NCBI GenBank assembly: GCA_015066105.1
Contig: SVOY01000011.1
Span: 1-64,000 of the forward strand
Origin: Oscillospiraceae bacterium
Lineage (GTDB): Bacteria; Bacillota; Clostridia; Oscillospirales; Acutalibacteraceae
Direction: 5' to 3'
Length of the DNA: 64,000 bases
Shown here in pieces: positions 50,220 to 59,092 of this stretch (position 1 is its first letter; each line of letters starts with the position of its first letter). The notes below the pieces were generated by a model. It searched no databases and had not been told where the DNA came from. It saw nothing but the letters and a program-made list of their open reading frames with translations. The position numbers and the translations under genes were made by a program.

Positions 50220-50268
50220 ATCAAAAAAGTAACACCGTTTTTTTCACATTTTATCGAACTTTGTCGAC
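50220..50268 (-). promoter_or_regulatory. Upstream control region of the methyltransferase operon
   Basis: On the minus strand TCGACAAAGTTCGA (TCGA-N6-TCGA arms) is followed 20 nt later by GTTACTTTTTT. The same two blocks with the same order and nearly the same spacing lie at 55069-55112 in front of the Detocs-like operon. Confidence 0.6.
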
Positions 50269-50316
50269 TTCCACAATTCATACCCACCCAATCTGTACAA
50301 CTCTCCCAACAATATA

Positions 50317-50356
50317 ATAACCGCCTTACCTGCAAACACAAGTAAGGCGGTCTTTC
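50317..50356 (-). terminator. Terminator of the ABC exporter operon
   Basis: ACCGCCTTAC / GTAAGGCGGT stem with a 12-nt loop, downstream of the second ABC gene. Confidence 0.7.
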
Positions 50357-50387
50357 ATATTCACTTTTACAAATTCAAATCAAAGCG

Positions 50388-52211
50388 TTACACCTTATAA
50401 TACTGTGCCTGGGCGTTCCACAGCTCACTGTATTTATTACCCGACTTAAGCAGCTGCTCATGTGTACCTTTTTCCACAAGCCTTGCCTTATCAAACACAG
50501 CAATCCTGTCACAGAAAATACAACTTGAAAGTCTGTGGGAAATGTAAATTGCAGTTTTGTTTTCCGTAAAGGAGTTGAAACGGCTGTAAATTTCATTCTC
50601 CGCCACGGGGTCAAGAGCCGCCGTAGGCTCGTCAAGAATTACAAGCGGACGGTCCTTGTAAAGAACTCTTGCAAGAGCTAACTTTTGAGCCTCACCGCCT
50701 GAAATGTCAACACCGTTTTTATCAATGTTTTTGTAAAGGTAAGTGTTCTCTTTTTCGGTCATTCGCTCCACTCTGTCCTTGATGTTGGCTTGTTCAAGTG
50801 TGCGGTAAAGTCTGTCTTTGTCATACTCCTTGTCAGCGGCAATATTGTCACAAAGAGGTACGGCAAAAAGCTTAAAATCCTGAAATACAACGGAATAAAG
50901 CTTCATCAGACTTTCCTTTGAATACTCTTTAATGTTAATGCCGTTAATAAGTATTTCACCGCTGTCAACATCATAAAGTCTGCACATAAGCTTGATGAAA
51001 GTGGTTTTACCGCTGCCGTTTCTGCCCACAACTGCAAGGTGCTCACCGTTATGAATAGTCAGATTTATGTTCTCCAAAGCATAGCTTTCGCTGCCCGGGT
51101 ACTTAAAGGAAACATCTTTGAATTCAATCTCAAACTGTGATGTAAGGTCTATTTCCTTTTCACCGTAAACCATATCATCCTCAGTGTGCATTATCTCGTA
51201 GTAATAGTTTACAAGAGGTACCATTTCCTCAGTTTTACCGAAGGTTACAGCCATCTTCATAACACCGCTGATTATCTGCATAAAGGAGCCACAGTAAAGG
51301 ACAAGTGAACCGATACCGAAAAGACCGTAAAGACCTTTTACGCCGATAAACAGATAAACGCCAAAGCCCACTACCGAGCCGAGAATAGCAATAAATGAGC
51401 TTGATTTTGCAGAGTTCATAGAAGCTTTTTTCAGCACCAGCTCACCCTCAGTTAAAATCTTGTGGGTAGCGGTTTTCTCAATAATATCCTGCTCCTTGTA
51501 AAGACGGATTTCCTTGCCTGTCTTGTAGTCGGAGAACATATCAAGAAAATAGTAAAAAATCTTATCAAGACGGGAGTATTCGTCTGATGCTTTGAAATAT
51601 TCCTTGTTCATCTTTGTTGCTACAATGAGCATAATGACAACCATAACCCCAATCGCACCGAAAATACTCAGCAGAAAAGCAGGTCTTTCAAAGAAAGTAT
51701 CTCCCGTTTTCTGAAAGCCGATTTTGAAAAGCGGAAGAATCAGTACAGCTGAAATTATAACTGTCAGTGCACCCGAAACAAAATCCCTGAACATCCAGGA
51801 AAACTGAACAAAAGCTGAAAAGACTCTGTCCTGTGCTTCTGAGTGCTTATGGATAAGCTCTTTGAAGTTGCTGTCTTCAAGCTTTTTAAACTCAACAGAG
51901 AAAAGCTTTGAAGCAATACTTTTAAGCTCTCTGTTATAGAGCATTGAGCGAAGCATATAGTAAATGTCATTAAGATATCTGTTAAGGAAAAACAGAACAA
52001 AGTTGATGCCGACCGCAAGGCAGATGTAGCCTATGAGCCGTTTGGCATCTGCACCCGTATCAAGCAAATCAATAATCTTTGCCGAAAACCAGATGTTGAT
52101 AAAAGGCATAACACCGGTGACAACAGCCGCAGTAACAGTTGTGGGCATAAGCTTTCTTTCAAGGCGTTGCATTTCTTTAAATGCATAGGTAATAGACTTA
52201 AACTTTTTCAT
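50388..52211 (-). CDS. ABC exporter half-transporter B (heterodimer)
   Basis: A 607-residue fused membrane and ATPase protein. The transmembrane domain (about 1-345) has six helices, followed by an ATPase domain with Walker A VGRNGSGKTTF, signature VDISGGEAQKLALARVL, Walker B PLVILDEPTAALDPVAEN and the switch His in ISHRLSS. It pairs with the product of 52198. Heterodimeric exporters of this type move drugs, peptides or lipids outwards. Their start overlaps the partner gene by 14 nt. Composition is more GC-rich than in the flanking defence genes, which suggests a separate origin. Confidence 0.9.
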   Translation of the reverse strand: MKKFKSITYAFKEMQRLERKLMPTTVTAAVVTGVMPFINIWFSAKIIDLLDTGADAKRLIGYICLAVGINFVLFFLNRYLNDIYYMLRSMLYNRELKSIASKLFSVEFKKLEDSNFKELIHKHSEAQDRVFSAFVQFSWMFRDFVSGALTVIISAVLILPLFKIGFQKTGDTFFERPAFLLSIFGAIGVMVVIMLIVATKMNKEYFKASDEYSRLDKIFYYFLDMFSDYKTGKEIRLYKEQDIIEKTATHKILTEGELVLKKASMNSAKSSSFIAILGSVVGFGVYLFIGVKGLYGLFGIGSLVLYCGSFMQIISGVMKMAVTFGKTEEMVPLVNYYYEIMHTEDDMVYGEKEIDLTSQFEIEFKDVSFKYPGSESYALENINLTIHNGEHLAVVGRNGSGKTTFIKLMCRLYDVDSGEILINGINIKEYSKESLMKLYSVVFQDFKLFAVPLCDNIAADKEYDKDRLYRTLEQANIKDRVERMTEKENTYLYKNIDKNGVDISGGEAQKLALARVLYKDRPLVILDEPTAALDPVAENEIYSRFNSFTENKTAIYISHRLSSCIFCDRIAVFDKARLVEKGTHEQLLKSGNKYSELWNAQAQYYKV

Positions 52212-53985
52212 TCTGCAACACCTGCCCTTCCTTGTAATAGTAGCTCTGAAGCTGATACATTCTGTAATATCCGCCCTTGAGTTCCATCAGCTCCTCATGT
52301 GTACCGCTTTCCGTAATTCTGCCGTCAGAGACAAAGAGTATACGGTCACAGAAGAGTGTTGAGGAAAGCCTATGTGAGATGAAAAAGGATATTTTATTCT
52401 GTGTCAGCTCATTGTATTTGAGATACAGCTCATTCTCTGCAATAGGGTCAAGAGCAGCCGTTGGCTCATCAAGAATAAGTACGGGAGCGTTTTTGTAAAC
52501 AGCTTTTGCGAGAAGCAACTTCTGCTTTTCACCGCCCGAAAAGTCTGCCGCATCCTTGTAAACATCCTTAACCATAAAGGTGCTTTCTTTTTCGGGTAAG
52601 CCTTCTATCTTCTCTCTGATACCTGCTTTATCAAATGCAGAATAAAGCTTCTCTTTATCATAGTCAGAGGTGAGACAGATATTTTCTGCAATAGTCATTG
52701 GCATAAAGGTGTAATCCTGAAATACAGGTGCAAAAAGGTCAAAGAAATCGCTCTTTGAAATATCCTTACTGCTAATGCCGTTAACATGAATTTCACCCTC
52801 ACTCGGATAGTACAGACCGCAAAGGAGCTTCACGGCCGTGGTTTTTCCCGCACCGTTTTCACCGACGATTGCAATGTTTTCACCTGCATTTACCTTAAAG
52901 GACATATTCTTGATTGTACTTTCTTCGGCGGAAGGATATGTAAAGGATACATTCTTAAATTCAATTGATGTTATATCGCTGAGCTTATATGAAGTCTTGC
53001 TATTATCGTTTTCATCCTCAGCTTCTGTAAAATCACGGAAAGCCTGACAGTCATTACAGCAACGCTCAAGGTCTGAAACGCAGATAACAAGGTTCATTAT
53101 CCAATTGGAAAAACCCGTAATGATACCGAAATAGAAGATGAAATCAGAAACGCTCAGCTCGTTTTTGTAAACGAGATAAACAAGATAGGCATAGGCAACA
53201 AGCTCTCTTATCATATTTAGAAAAGCTCTTGTGCCGCTGACATTAAAGCTCTGGTGCATATACTTGCCCGTTATCTTCTGAAGCTCATAAACAAACTTAG
53301 CATAGGCTGAAATGAAGTAATCGGAAAAGCCGTAAAGTCTGATATCCTTTGCGGCGGTATTATCTTTGCTCAGCTCATAATAGTAGTCAAGCTTAACAAA
53401 GATACTGCCTCTTGCCCTTTTTACATTCTTCTCTTTTTCATTGAGATAACGAAGCAGGAAAAACTCCCCCACACAGGTAAGAAGGATGAGCAAAATCATA
53501 ATAATGTTGATTTTGTAAATGAGTGTAAGAGAAGTTATTACGCCGAGAACACAAACGAGAAAGGCGTTGCAAAGAGTAATAAAGTACGCCGAGGAAGACC
53601 AATGGCTTCGGTAAAATTCCATAGCTACTTTGTTCTTTTCTCTGCCCTCAAGGCTTTCAATGTTTATGTAGTCTGTATGTATGTTTTTCTTAAAAGCCAT
53701 AACCGCATAACGCATACGGATTACTCTCGCACTGCCCTGTAAAAGCTCATTGAGAAACGGGTCAAGCCAGGTTGTAACCGTAACAAGTACACTCAAAAGA
53801 GCGACTATCAAGGTAAGCTTACCGACGGTAACGCCCTCATTTATGCAGTCAATCATTGCTTTGGGGATAAAGGCTGTTATGATAGGAAGAAAAACCATAG
53901 CGGGAACTCTTACACAAAAGTACAAAAGGCTTTTCTTATCCCACTCTATCCAGTTTTTAATCATATACTTTAAGTTGTCTTTCAT
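52198..53985 (-). CDS. ABC exporter half-transporter A (heterodimer)
   Basis: A 595-residue fused membrane and ATPase protein. Six helices lie in residues 1-about 330, then Walker A VGENGAGKTTAV, signature ADFSGGEKQKLLLAKAV, Walker B PVLILDEPTAALDPIAEN and ISHRLSS. It is the first gene of the exporter operon, with AAGGAGTTGATTAG before the ATG. The 300-nt untranslated leader carries a 12-bp closing stem, a terminator hairpin and a further hairpin (53986-54292). A heterodimeric exporter behind such a leader recalls the bmrB-bmrCD attenuation arrangement in Bacillus. Substrate unknown. Confidence 0.9.
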   Translation of the reverse strand: MKDNLKYMIKNWIEWDKKSLLYFCVRVPAMVFLPIITAFIPKAMIDCINEGVTVGKLTLIVALLSVLVTVTTWLDPFLNELLQGSARVIRMRYAVMAFKKNIHTDYINIESLEGREKNKVAMEFYRSHWSSSAYFITLCNAFLVCVLGVITSLTLIYKINIIMILLILLTCVGEFFLLRYLNEKEKNVKRARGSIFVKLDYYYELSKDNTAAKDIRLYGFSDYFISAYAKFVYELQKITGKYMHQSFNVSGTRAFLNMIRELVAYAYLVYLVYKNELSVSDFIFYFGIITGFSNWIMNLVICVSDLERCCNDCQAFRDFTEAEDENDNSKTSYKLSDITSIEFKNVSFTYPSAEESTIKNMSFKVNAGENIAIVGENGAGKTTAVKLLCGLYYPSEGEIHVNGISSKDISKSDFFDLFAPVFQDYTFMPMTIAENICLTSDYDKEKLYSAFDKAGIREKIEGLPEKESTFMVKDVYKDAADFSGGEKQKLLLAKAVYKNAPVLILDEPTAALDPIAENELYLKYNELTQNKISFFISHRLSSTLFCDRILFVSDGRITESGTHEELMELKGGYYRMYQLQSYYYKEGQVLQNEKV

Positions 53986-54292
53986 CTAATCAACTCCTTA
54001 TTTTGAAATTCGTGTTGATAAGAATTAACGGCCACTTCCGTTTCAAGGGTGCAATAATTCTGACACGGCCAAGCAGAACAACGGGTGGGTTATTCCCTGT
54101 TCTGCCGGCACCCATAAAACAAAAAAGTGTGTGCAAACCAAAGTTCTGCACACACGAAAAATGCAAAGCTTCGTTTTGCTACCACACAAACTTTCGGACA
54201 AATCTCACAGAGAACGCCAAAATAGAAGCCTGCATTTTTACCGAAATAAAAACACGACTCCGCAAAATCTGTCCATATTAAGTTTGTGTGGT
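53986..54292 (-). ncRNA. Structured leader RNA of the ABC exporter operon
   Basis: Predicted to start at about 54292, immediately below promoter P2. The first 12 nt (CCACACAAACTT, 54291-54280) pair perfectly with 54193-54182 (AAGTTTGTGTGG), enclosing 86 nt. Next comes a terminator-like hairpin GTGTGTGC / GCACACAC (54155-54127) followed by TTTTTT, then an 8-bp hairpin GCAGAACA / TGTTCTGC (54105-54073) before the ribosome site. No known riboswitch consensus (T-box, ykkC, SAM) was recognised. Confidence 0.6.
54121..54156 (-). terminator. Attenuator-type terminator in the ABC leader
   Basis: 8-bp GC-alternating stem (GTGTGTGC / GCACACAC) with internal extra pairs and a T-run on the minus strand, 136 nt before the ABC start codon. 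Confidence 0.65.
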
Positions 54293-54298
54293 GGGTTT

Positions 54299-54327
54299 AT
54301 TATATCAAATCACACTTGTAAGTGCAA
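54299..54327 (-). promoter_or_regulatory. Promoter P2 of the ABC exporter leader
   Basis: On the minus strand TTGCAC (54327-54322), 17 nt, TATAAT (54304-54299). Confidence 0.75.
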
Positions 54328-54340
54328 GTGGATTGTAAAA

Positions 54341-54378
54341 ATAAAAATGCGTCTCTGACCGTGAAATCAGAAACGCAT
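54341..54378 (-). terminator. Terminator after the 18-codon ORF
   Basis: TGCGTTTCTGA / TCAGAGACGCA-type stem (two mismatches) with a T-rich tail on the minus strand, ending just before promoter P2. Confidence 0.7.
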
Positions 54379-54397
54379 AAATCCGTATAGATATATA

Positions 54398-54454
54398 TTA
54401 TTTGCAAACGGACAAAACGGTAGCTGATTTCATTAAACAAAGCTTATTCATCAT
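54398..54454 (-). CDS. Candidate 18-residue peptide upstream of the ABC exporter
   Basis: The ORF encodes MMNKLCLMKSATVLSVCK. A ribosome site AAAGGCAGGTGG lies 6 nt before the ATG, a 17-spaced promoter (54487-54515) lies above it, and a terminator (54341) follows, so a transcript of about 140 nt is expected. It has two cysteines and no clear transmembrane helix. It may be a leader peptide for attenuation, a small secreted or signalling peptide, or a decoy ORF on a small RNA. No homology can be claimed. It is oriented like the exporter genes, 413 nt upstream. Confidence 0.5.
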   Translation of the reverse strand: MMNKLCLMKSATVLSVCK

Positions 54455-54486
54455 TTTGTCCACCTGCCTTTCAGTAATTTTTTATC

Positions 54487-54515
54487 AGTATAGCACTGAC
54501 AATGTGAAAAGTCAA
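54487..54515 (-). promoter_or_regulatory. Promoter P1 of the peptide transcript
   Basis: On the minus strand TTGACT (54515-54510), 17-nt spacer, TATACT (54492-54487). Confidence 0.75.
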
Positions 54516-54529
54516 TATTTTACAGTATG

Positions 54530-54916
54530 TCAGGTGTAAATAATAGAGTCGAATATAATCTCTTCGGCACAGTGGCGGTAGCTGTTCATAAGCCCTACCC
54601 ATTTTATTTGGTCGGCAGCTTTTAAATTCTCGTTAGTCCCGTCAGCTTCTGCCATATGCGACACAATGCGATTGAACATATCTTCTGCCTGGTCATTGAT
54701 GCCGCAAAGGTAATCGTGAAGGGTGCCGTTTATAAGGTAAGTGTAATAGGTTGACTTGCAGTGCTTTTTGAGGTGGTTGAGGTGAAGCTGACCCCATTTG
54801 CCGATAAGGCGATCGTCCTTAGGTTCGGGGAGTATTAAGTCAGGCAAATAATAGTCGCCGTGAAGGGTATAATTGATACCGGTTTGTTCGTTTGTGATGT
54901 GTTTGGATAATGACAT
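54530..54916 (-). CDS. tnpV: TnpV-like transposon protein
   Basis: A 128-residue protein that matches the Tn4451-type TnpV pattern: INYTLHGDYYLPDLILPEPKDDRLIGKWGQLHLNHLKKHCKSTYYTYLINGTLHDYLCGINDQAEDMFNRIVSHMAEADG. The biochemical function is not established. It usually travels with serine-recombinase elements, consistent with the recombinase at 41722. The frame begins at 54949, but the ATG at 54916 with AAGGAGGACTTTT is the better start. It separates the ABC exporter from the Detocs-like operon. Confidence 0.75.
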   Translation of the reverse strand: MSLSKHITNEQTGINYTLHGDYYLPDLILPEPKDDRLIGKWGQLHLNHLKKHCKSTYYTYLINGTLHDYLCGINDQAEDMFNRIVSHMAEADGTNENLKAADQIKWVGLMNSYRHCAEEIIFDSIIYT

Positions 54917-54992
54917 AGAAAAGTCCTCCTTATATTTTGGTGAGACCATTGTACAAGGAGGATAGGGATTTGTCGAATGTGTGGGATTTGGA

Positions 54993-55182
54993 ATTTATGT
55001 TAGTAATTGATTTTAGGGTGACTTTCGTTGTGAATGCACACAATTGGTAAGGCATAATTTTGGCTGTTTCGACAAAGTTCGATTATTTTCGATAAATTAA
55101 TGTTACTTTTTGCAAGTTTTATAACTATATAAATAAGAAGGTGAATAGACAACTATTAACTTCATAATTTAGGGGGAAGAAT
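54993..55182 (+). promoter_or_regulatory. Control region of the Detocs-like operon
   Basis: TCGACAAAGTTCGA at 55069-55082 and GTTACTTTTTG starting near 55102, about 20 nt apart, then TA-rich DNA (ATAACTATATAAATAAG). The first block overlaps a TTTGTCGAA-type sequence on the minus strand, which resembles a Spo0A box. Compare 50220-50268. Confidence 0.6.
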
Positions 55183-58100
55183 ATGAAGGAAACATACTTA
55201 TCAAATGTAATTAAACTTATTAAAGGAACAAATGGTCAAGGTTTACAACTGTTACCACACATAAAAAGGACTTTTGGCTACAATAATTATGAACATACTA
55301 TAAAAACAATAATGAATAATATATCTTACAAAGATTATTTTACTAAAGAACTGTTTCCAACTGATATTGATAATATAATTACTAGAGATTATATACCTTT
55401 ATCCTTTGATATGCGTGAAGAATTGGATTATTATATTTTAAATGAAATACTTTGCTTTGTATCTTTATTTCAATGCTTTAATAATGAATTGAAATGTTTT
55501 GTTAAGTTGCGAAACAACTTTGAATACTATTTGTTTTCTGGCCAGTATGAAAATGCTAATAAAATATTGCTTAACATTAAGGAAAAATTCGGATTTAGTT
55601 TTTGGTTAATTGAATCTCAATTATTACTTGCCAATTTTTCGATGAGTGTTGTTCAAGCAGAAAGCTTTTATCAGAATTTAAAAAACGAGTGTAATGATTA
55701 TTATATAAAAAGTTATATAAGAGCATTGAGAAGAAAAACAAATACATATGAAAGCGCAAAGGATTCTCAAAATTTTATAAACAAAAAAGCCAAGGATTTT
55801 ACTGAAATTAAAAAGAATATAAGCGAGTATAAACAAATATATTTTAGTTTTAACAATAATAGATTTGAAGAACTTTCAAAAAACAGTATAAAACTTTTAC
55901 TGGGAATGGCACCCAATTTAAATTTGGTAGATATGTTTTTGCTGATAGATAAAATTATTATATATATTATTGCTGATCGAATTTTTTCGGACACAGATGT
56001 AAAAAAAATTATAAATGTTATTTCTGATTTTTCTGTGCCTTTACGCTGCAAATGCATATGTGATTTAATCAACAAAAAAATAGATGAACAAGAAAAATTG
56101 ACAGAAATAGTGTATGATCTAAAAATGGAAATTAACTATGCTGTTAAAAACAACTTTTCGAATTGCAAAAAAGTTGAAATTAAACAATATTGCGCCTCTT
56201 TTGATGTAGTTTTAAGTAATACTATGTTGAAGCTTTTGGGACAAAAAAGTATAAAATTTGATAGTGATTTATTGGGCATGCTGGTTGAAGTTATAGAGCT
56301 TTGTTTGCTTAAAGATGGAAATTACAATATATTTACTAAGATTGTTAATAATGCAGAAAGATTATTACTGCTTTTAGATAGCACTACAATGAATTTCGGT
56401 TATACAAATTTTTATACTGATGTTTTTAAGGGCGATAATAGTCAATTTTTTAAAAGTGTAGTTTCTAGCGGTTATTACAATAGATATGCATTATCTTTAA
56501 TAAATTTTGACAACGATGAATTATTTAAAGTATTTAATGACCGTTTTGGTTGTTTCGAATGTAATTGGTATCACAATATTTCAATTGACGAAAGATTAAA
56601 ATATGACCAAATAACGATGGAGTTATATAATATTGAAAACACAGCTGCTGTTGACAATATGTTATATATGATGCAATCAAAAACAACTGTATTGGATATT
56701 ATTCTTTTCAACAGGTGTTGTGAAAGACTATATGTAATATATATCAATAATGGAGAAATTATTTTAGCAATAAAACTGTATGTAGATTTACAGTTTGAAT
56801 CCAAATTTAAAGTTTGTAATTTTGATAATGATCTATTAACACGCAAGTTAAATGGTGTGATTATTCCAAAGTTATATTCAAATATAGATTTTTGTATATA
56901 CGCTCATTTGACAAACTTTAGAGGTGCTGTTGGTCTAAGATATAATACGCAAGTCGCAAATTCAATTATGGCTATTTTGAAGGCGAATAAGATGAAATTC
57001 CCTTCTGAGCTATACAATCAAATTGATATGAACAGTTGGTTGGAACGAGCAAAATATGCTTATTTATTTAGACATATTTGTGGAGAAGATTTGTTGAAGA
57101 GCAGATTGACAGGATACTCAATTAATACAGAAACCATGTCAGAACAGACAAAAATAGTATTAGAAGAAAGAAAGCAGTTACTTCTTTTAACAAAGAGTTT
57201 AGAATCAAGTGAAGAAATAAGTCAAATAGAGTCGCAAATAGAAAAGATTGATAGGAAAATAGGTTCAATTGACAATGTAAACTTATCGGATTATATGGTT
57301 TTATATGCTAAAATCTTAGAGGACGCTATCAGTGTTTCGGATACAGATATAATATTGCCGTTTTATAAAAGTATAAATAATATTAAAGTCCAACAAACCA
57401 AGTGTAATTTCGATGATTTTTCTTCTGGAGAATTTTTGATTTTCAGAGACTCATTCGTTAAATATAAGGAAGCTTATTTGAAATCTTTAGATGAACAAAT
57501 TGGTATAAATATAAGACACGGTTTCTTGAAAAACGAAATAATCAATTTTTTTTATGAGAGACATATTGCATTTAAGAAATTTCCCAGTAAAGAATCTGAA
57601 GTGTCGGCTTGTATAGATAACAAAATAATAAAATTAAGAGAATCTGAAGAAAACACATTCTTGATCGGATATATTTACGACATAGTTAATTTTTCAAAGG
57701 ATCTATATAATTTTGTTGATCACTTACTTGTGACACTTCGAATAAAAAGTTCTTCCGAAGAAACTGATGGTGCTTTTGACATATTCATACAGAATAAAGA
57801 GATTTCAAAATTGGCTAAAATATTAATTGAAACAAACAACCCATACGAATTTAAAAACAAGCTTCATAAAGAAATGAGCGAGATTATCGATCCTAGATTG
57901 CAAATTATTGGAAATTATATCGAAAAAACCATCAAACAAGTGTGCGTAAATTTAATTAATGAACATTTTGAAAAACCCTACTTAAATGATTATAAAATGT
58001 TAGAAAAAATGAAAAACGTAAAAAACGATGTTGCGAACATAGCAGGAGAAATAAAAAAGTGGTTTAAATTCGTAAAAAATGGTGATGAGTTGTGTTCAAT

Positions 58101-58584
58101 CAGTAAATATTTTTCTGCTTTAAAAAACAAAAAAAACTATATTTTTTATTCGTTGAGCGATAATATTCCAGATGGCATAAAATTTTATCAATTGCATATA
58201 TTAGATTTAATTCTATTGAATCTAATTATGAATGCAGAAGAACACTCAGGATTAGACAAGCATCAATTAAAAATCCACACCTCATTAAGCGTTAATAAAA
58301 ACATAATGAAAATATATTTCAGCAATAATCTTAGTGTCGAAACTAACAAAGACTACATTTTAGAAAAAATGGCGGTATTAGAGTGTAACTTAAGCAATTG
58401 CAAAAATAATAATTATGTAAACAAAGGAAGCGGAAATGGTTTTTTTCATATTGCTCATGCATTAAATTCTTTAGTGGATTCAAATTGGCAGGTGTCTTTT
58501 TGCAAAGATGAACTTCCAAAAAAATTTGCACTAAATATAACTATAGATTGGAGCGGATTAATTGAAAAAAGTATTAGTGATTGA
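55183..58584 (+). CDS. dtcA: Detocs-type sensor histidine kinase-like protein (DtcA-like)
   Basis: A 1133-residue, AT-rich gene product. The N-terminal 750 residues are helical and lack membrane segments, a plausible repeat-type sensor region. IRHGFL at about residue 779 is a candidate phospho-acceptor His. The C-terminal ATPase domain (about 960-1130) has N-box LLNLIMNAEEHSG (Asn1013 and Asn1017 region) and glycine box KGSGNGFFH (1081-1089). Such a cytoplasmic kinase followed by a lone receiver and a receiver-nucleosidase is the arrangement of the Detocs anti-phage system, where DtcA detects infection and phosphorylates DtcC. The start has AGGGGGAAG upstream. The stop overlaps the next gene by 23 nt. 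Confidence 0.78.
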   Translation: MKETYLSNVIKLIKGTNGQGLQLLPHIKRTFGYNNYEHTIKTIMNNISYKDYFTKELFPTDIDNIITRDYIPLSFDMREELDYYILNEILCFVSLFQCFNNELKCFVKLRNNFEYYLFSGQYENANKILLNIKEKFGFSFWLIESQLLLANFSMSVVQAESFYQNLKNECNDYYIKSYIRALRRKTNTYESAKDSQNFINKKAKDFTEIKKNISEYKQIYFSFNNNRFEELSKNSIKLLLGMAPNLNLVDMFLLIDKIIIYIIADRIFSDTDVKKIINVISDFSVPLRCKCICDLINKKIDEQEKLTEIVYDLKMEINYAVKNNFSNCKKVEIKQYCASFDVVLSNTMLKLLGQKSIKFDSDLLGMLVEVIELCLLKDGNYNIFTKIVNNAERLLLLLDSTTMNFGYTNFYTDVFKGDNSQFFKSVVSSGYYNRYALSLINFDNDELFKVFNDRFGCFECNWYHNISIDERLKYDQITMELYNIENTAAVDNMLYMMQSKTTVLDIILFNRCCERLYVIYINNGEIILAIKLYVDLQFESKFKVCNFDNDLLTRKLNGVIIPKLYSNIDFCIYAHLTNFRGAVGLRYNTQVANSIMAILKANKMKFPSELYNQIDMNSWLERAKYAYLFRHICGEDLLKSRLTGYSINTETMSEQTKIVLEERKQLLLLTKSLESSEEISQIESQIEKIDRKIGSIDNVNLSDYMVLYAKILEDAISVSDTDIILPFYKSINNIKVQQTKCNFDDFSSGEFLIFRDSFVKYKEAYLKSLDEQIGINIRHGFLKNEIINFFYERHIAFKKFPSKESEVSACIDNKIIKLRESEENTFLIGYIYDIVNFSKDLYNFVDHLLVTLRIKSSSEETDGAFDIFIQNKEISKLAKILIETNNPYEFKNKLHKEMSEIIDPRLQIIGNYIEKTIKQVCVNLINEHFEKPYLNDYKMLEKMKNVKNDVANIAGEIKKWFKFVKNGDELCSISKYFSALKNKKNYIFYSLSDNIPDGIKFYQLHILDLILLNLIMNAEEHSGLDKHQLKIHTSLSVNKNIMKIYFSNNLSVETNKDYILEKMAVLECNLSNCKNNNYVNKGSGNGFFHIAHALNSLVDSNWQVSFCKDELPKKFALNITIDWSGLIEKSISD

Positions 58585-59092
58585 TGATCAAGAGTTTAAG
58601 ATGGAAGATATTGTAAGTCAACTAAACAAGAAAAAAATAATGGTTGATTCTGCATGTAATCTTTATTCATCTAAACAACAAATTGATAATAATTCATACG
58701 ATTTAATATTGTTAGATATGACAATAACGGATGCTTTGTCGATTAATGAATTTGTTGGAATAGATGTATTAAGTTATTTAGAGGAGACAGGTTCTAAGGC
58801 ACCGGTTATAATGGTTACACAATTCTATAATTTTAGAGACTTTAGTGCGTCGGAACAGAACAATGGTTTTTGTCTAATTAACAATAGATTTAACAAAGAT
58901 ATTGAATATGAATTTTCTACAAATATAGATATTCACTTTTTACCAAATTTGCATGAATATCTTTGTCAAAACTTTAAAAACTATTTTGGGTGTACTTTAT
59001 ATGTACAAAACGATCCCATGTGGATTGATAATTTAAAAGAAATGTTGTTTAAATTAGGAGGAAAACAATATGAGGATTTTATTATTAGATGA
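58562..59092 (+). CDS. dtcB: Stand-alone receiver-domain protein (DtcB-like)
   Basis: A 176-residue protein. The receiver fold has KKVLVIDDQEF (acidic Asp8, Asp9), phospho-acceptor Asp52 in YDLILLDM, and VIMVTQFYN (Thr), but with divergent C-terminal strands and a tail of about 50 residues with no DNA-binding output. It starts with TTG at 58562, since the first in-frame ATG would remove the first beta strand, and GGAGCGG precedes it. In Detocs the lone receiver is proposed to act as a phosphate sink that prevents accidental firing. It overlaps dtcA and dtcC by 23 nt each, so translation is coupled. Confidence 0.75.
   Translation: MKKVLVIDDQEFKMEDIVSQLNKKKIMVDSACNLYSSKQQIDNNSYDLILLDMTITDALSINEFVGIDVLSYLEETGSKAPVIMVTQFYNFRDFSASEQNNGFCLINNRFNKDIEYEFSTNIDIHFLPNLHEYLCQNFKNYFGCTLYVQNDPMWIDNLKEMLFKLGGKQYEDFIIR

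Noticed and set aside
50388-53985. ABC exporter as a core part of the defence operons
   Set aside because: It has different composition, its own promoters and leader, and is separated from both operons by terminators or tnpV, so it is treated as independent cargo.
53986-54292. ABC leader as a T-box or guanidine riboswitch
   Set aside because: The T-box consensus AGGGTGG and the ykkC core were not found.
54003-54358. Plus-strand frames of 75 to 92 residues in the ABC leader
   Set aside because: They lack ribosome sites and antisense the structured leader, where hairpins and promoters on the minus strand explain the sequence better.
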